In this document: piece after piece, positions 61,457 through 64,000 of the stretch
Layout: each line of letters opens with the position of its first letter
Position numbering within the stretch: position 1 is the stretch's first letter
Source of the DNA: Leminorella richardii
Lineage (GTDB): Bacteria; Pseudomonadota; Gammaproteobacteria; Enterobacterales; Enterobacteriaceae
Direction: 5' to 3'
Assembly (NCBI RefSeq): GCF_900478135.1
Contig: NZ_LS483470.1
Coordinates: 2,228,501 to 2,292,500 of the forward strand
Length of the DNA: 64,000 nt
Notes under the pieces: generated by a model
What the model saw: the letters and a program-made list of their open reading frames with translations, nothing else
Told to the model about the DNA's origin: nothing
The model's database searches: none
Translations under genes and position numbers: made by a program

Positions 61457-61708
61457 TTACTCCCCCCACTTCCCCCACGGGTTGGCTTCGTTTTTTCCCT
61501 CTTCCATCAGCGATAGATAGAGATCTTCAACCTGCTGGCGCGCCCACGGGGTTCGGCGCAGGAACTTCAGGCTGGACTTTATGCTGGGGTCACTTTTAAA
61601 GCAGTTGATATTCACTCTCTGAGCCAAAAATGCCCAACCGTGCTGTTCAACCATGTCGGTCAACAGGCGTTCGAGCGTTACGCCGTGTAGGGGATCGTTA
61701 GCATGCAT
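61457..61708 (-). CDS. VF530-family small protein (DUF2132)
   Basis: An 83-residue cytoplasmic protein with the family pattern DPLHGVTLERLLTDMVEQHG, FLAQRVNINCFKSDPSIKSS and LRRTPWARQQVEDLYL. VF530 proteins have a compact helical fold reported to bind DNA; no role is established. It lies just downstream of uvrB on the same strand, separated by 166 bp. Confidence 0.85.
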   Translation of the reverse strand: MHANDPLHGVTLERLLTDMVEQHGWAFLAQRVNINCFKSDPSIKSSLKFLRRTPWARQQVEDLYLSLMEEGKNEANPWGKWGE

Positions 61709-61874
61709 GAGTGATTAACCGCGAATATTGATGATGTTGAAAAGTCCAGTAAGGCAAGAGTAGCAAAATTGCGTCTCTGGGTCACTGACTGCCTGACTTG
61801 CATCTCTGGCTGTAGAGAAAAATCAAGGGCGGCCGCTGGTCGCCCTGTTTCGTATTTTATTGCCTGAGTACACG

Positions 61875-63896
61875 CTAAGACAGCGCAATAAACCGCTCGC
61901 GCAGACGCTGAAGCTCGTCTCGAAGCTGTGCGGCCTCTTCGAACTCCAAATTCTGAGCGTGCTGGTACATCTTGCCTTCCAGTTCGTGGATTTTTTTGTC
62001 CAGCGCCTGTGGGGAAAGTGCCTGATAGTCCACCGTCGGCTCCGCTGCCCGCTTTTTGCCGCGACCCTTGCTGTGTTTCAGAGTACCCAAACCCTGACCC
62101 AGTTCAAGAATGTCCTCAACTGACTTGTTCAGCCCCTGCGGCGTGATGCCATTGGCCTCGTTATAGGCCATTTGCTTCGCGCGGCGACGCTCTGTCTCTT
62201 CAATGGCCTTCGCCATGGAGTTGGTTATCCTGTCGCCGTACAAAATCGCCTTGCCGTGCAGGTTACGGGCAGCGCGGCCGATTGTCTGGATTAGGGAGCG
62301 CTCGGAGCGCAGGAAGCCTTCTTTGTCGGCATCCAATATGGCTACCAGCGAGACTTCCGGCATGTCTAGCCCCTCTCGCAGCAGGTTTATCCCCACCAGC
62401 ACGTCGAACTCGCCTAGGCGCAAATCGCGAATGATTTCGACCCGCTCGACGGTATCAATATCCGAGTGCAGGTAGCGCACCCGCTCGCCGTGTTCTTCCA
62501 GATATTCGGTCAGGTCTTCCGCCATTCGCTTGGTCAGCGTCGTCACCAGTACCCGCTCGTTCTTCTCGGCGCGTATACGGATCTCCGACAGCAGGTCGTC
62601 TACCTGCGTCGCCACCGGACGCACCTCAATTTCAGGATCCAGCAGGCCAGTCGGCCTGACGACCTGATCAATCACTTCGCCGCAGGACTTCTCCAGCTCA
62701 TAGTTACCCGGCGTGGCCGATACGTAAATCGTTTGCGGAGCCAGCTGTTCAAACTCTTCAAAGCGCATGGGGCGGTTATCCAGCGCTGACGGTAGGCGGA
62801 AGCCGTATTCAACCAGCGTTTCTTTGCGCGCTCGGTCGCCTCGGTACATGCCGCCGATCTGCGGCACGGTAACGTGGGATTCGTCAATCACCAGCAAGCC
62901 GTCTGCGGGCAAGTAGTCAAACAGCGTCGGGGGCGGTTCCCCTTCTTTACGCCCGGAGAGGTAGCGAGAGTAGTTTTCAATCCCCGAGCAGTAGCCCAGC
63001 TCGTTCATCATCTCAATGTCGAACTGAGTGCGCTGCGTCAGGCGCTGCTCTTCCACCAGCTTGTCGTTCGCCAGCAGCACTTTGCGGCGATCCACCAGCT
63101 CCTCTTTAATGCCTTCAATAGCCTCAAGAATACGCTCACGCGGCGTTACGTAGTGGCTTTTTGGGTAAACGGTAAAGCGCGGCACTACCTGTTGAACCTG
63201 ACCTGTTAGCGGGTCAAACAGCGACAGACGCTCAACCTCTTCATCAAACAGCTCAATGCGCAGCGCGTATTCGTCCGATTCTGCCGGGAACACGTCAATC
63301 ACCTCACCGCGCACGCGGAAAGTACTGCGCTGGAAGGCCTGATCGTTGCGCGTGTACTGAAGTTCAGACAGCCGCTGTAGGATAGCGCGCTGATCGATAA
63401 TCATGCCGCGCGTTAAGTGCAGCATCATCTTTAAATAGGCGTCGGGATCCCCCAGACCATATATCGCCGAAACGGACGCAACCAGCACCACATCACGGCG
63501 CTCCAGCAGGGCTTTGGTCGCCGATAGCCGCATCTGTTCGATGTGTTCGTTAATGGAGGCGTCTTTCTCGATAAAAGTGTCGGAACTCGGCACATAGGCT
63601 TCTGGCTGGTAGTAGTCGTAGTAAGAGACAAAATACTCAACGGCGTTTTCCGGAAAGAAGGCTTTCATTTCGCCGTAAAGCTGAGCCGCCAGCGTTTTGT
63701 TGGGCGCCAGAATCATGGTCGGGCGCTCCAGCTGAGCAATCACATTAGCAATGGTGAACGTTTTACCGGAGCCGGTCACTCCCAGCAGCGTCTGATGCGC
63801 CAGACCGTCCTCCAGCCCTTCGGATAGTCGCCGAATGGCCTCAGGCTGATCGCCTGCGGGCTGAAAGGCTGAATGAAGCTTAAATGTTTTGCTCAT
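61875..63896 (-). CDS. uvrB: Excinuclease ABC subunit B
   Basis: A 673-residue DNA-repair helicase-like protein that verifies damage and positions UvrC. Walker A is GVTGSGKT with Lys45; the beta-hairpin region begins YYDYYQPEAYVPSSDTFIEK; Walker B is LLVIDESHVTVP; helicase motifs V-VI are present (REGLDMPEVSLVAILDADKE, QTIGRAARN); the UvrC-binding UVR motif is at the C-terminus (LEFEEAAQLRDELQRLRE). ATG 63896 gives exactly the E. coli length. No clear LexA box is visible in the 104 bp left before the window edge. Confidence 0.97.
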   Translation of the reverse strand: MSKTFKLHSAFQPAGDQPEAIRRLSEGLEDGLAHQTLLGVTGSGKTFTIANVIAQLERPTMILAPNKTLAAQLYGEMKAFFPENAVEYFVSYYDYYQPEAYVPSSDTFIEKDASINEHIEQMRLSATKALLERRDVVLVASVSAIYGLGDPDAYLKMMLHLTRGMIIDQRAILQRLSELQYTRNDQAFQRSTFRVRGEVIDVFPAESDEYALRIELFDEEVERLSLFDPLTGQVQQVVPRFTVYPKSHYVTPRERILEAIEGIKEELVDRRKVLLANDKLVEEQRLTQRTQFDIEMMNELGYCSGIENYSRYLSGRKEGEPPPTLFDYLPADGLLVIDESHVTVPQIGGMYRGDRARKETLVEYGFRLPSALDNRPMRFEEFEQLAPQTIYVSATPGNYELEKSCGEVIDQVVRPTGLLDPEIEVRPVATQVDDLLSEIRIRAEKNERVLVTTLTKRMAEDLTEYLEEHGERVRYLHSDIDTVERVEIIRDLRLGEFDVLVGINLLREGLDMPEVSLVAILDADKEGFLRSERSLIQTIGRAARNLHGKAILYGDRITNSMAKAIEETERRRAKQMAYNEANGITPQGLNKSVEDILELGQGLGTLKHSKGRGKKRAAEPTVDYQALSPQALDKKIHELEGKMYQHAQNLEFEEAAQLRDELQRLRERFIALS

Positions 63897-64000
63897 GATT
63901 AAGACTACCTGCACTCATCGTTAATGGCCGACATGACGCCGTGAGAACGCGATCTCTTTAGTATGTAAAACGAGGGCTTTTTTACCACACACATTATACT

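Noticed and set aside
63897..64000. LexA box upstream of uvrB
   Set aside because: No CTGT-N8-ACAG match in the bases available; the promoter may lie beyond the window edge.

Overview
The window reads as chromosomal DNA of a member of the Enterobacterales. Many genes match the Escherichia coli proteins I remember almost residue for residue (PutP, YbhL, YbhK, MoaA-E, UvrB, RhlE, GlgBXCAP, PbpG, YedI, DusC). The gene order (glgP followed by malQ, a sinH-sinI-ratA-like surface locus) differs from E. coli and suggests a more distant family such as Budviciaceae or Yersiniaceae; that placement is inference. No rRNA, tRNA, prophage or complete insertion sequence was seen.

Layout. 1-356: 3' end of dusC. 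648-5668: a FadR-type regulator facing a three-gene catabolic operon on the minus strand (ArgH-like C-N lyase, DcuB-type dicarboxylate carrier with a one-base frameshift, MmgE/PrpD-family protein). A 14-bp inverted repeat upstream of the operon recurs in degenerate form before the regulator gene. 6295-8207: tandem pbpG genes, the second frameshifted. 8303-9235: yedI. 9894-21604: a glycogen operon, glgB-glgX-glgC-glgA-glgP-malQ, trailed by two GyrI-like genes (21638-22912). 22971-31941: a minus-strand surface-adhesin locus like Salmonella sinH-sinI-ratA: an inverse autotransporter, a small secreted protein sharing its C-terminal module, and a 1858-residue protein of six repeats. 32326-37426: putP, an IclR regulator, an aldo/keto reductase and a LysR regulator. 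38258-43771: a chaperone-usher fimbrial operon containing an IS1 InsA-like zinc-ribbon protein, behind a GATC-rich leader. 43896-49483: a sugar-acid catabolic cluster (aldolase, IlvD/Edd dehydratase, MFS transporter, divergent iron-type alcohol dehydrogenase) with repeated GTTCTATAT operators. 49668-52617: an ankyrin protein, a three-repeat type I-F-like CRISPR array without cas genes, a TPR protein and an unknown lipoprotein. 52704-64000: rhlE, ybhL, a flavodoxin-fold protein, a short unknown gene, moaEDCBA behind a Moco RNA motif, ybhK, a SlyB-like lipoprotein, a VF530 protein and uvrB.

How genes work together. The glg block makes, branches, debranches and phosphorolyses glycogen, and MalQ recycles short maltodextrins. 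The lyase/epimerase-family/dicarboxylate-carrier set looks like uptake and C-N cleavage of an N-substituted aspartate to give fumarate. The dehydratase/aldolase set fits non-phosphorylative breakdown of an aldonic acid to pyruvate plus an aldehyde. The sin/rat locus and the fimbrial operon are two separate adhesion systems. Best candidates for something undescribed: the C-N lyase cluster and its operators, the InsA-like gene inside the fimbrial operon, the pap-like GATC pair before it, and the solo mini-CRISPR. Comparisons with named families are from memory; no search or computation was run.
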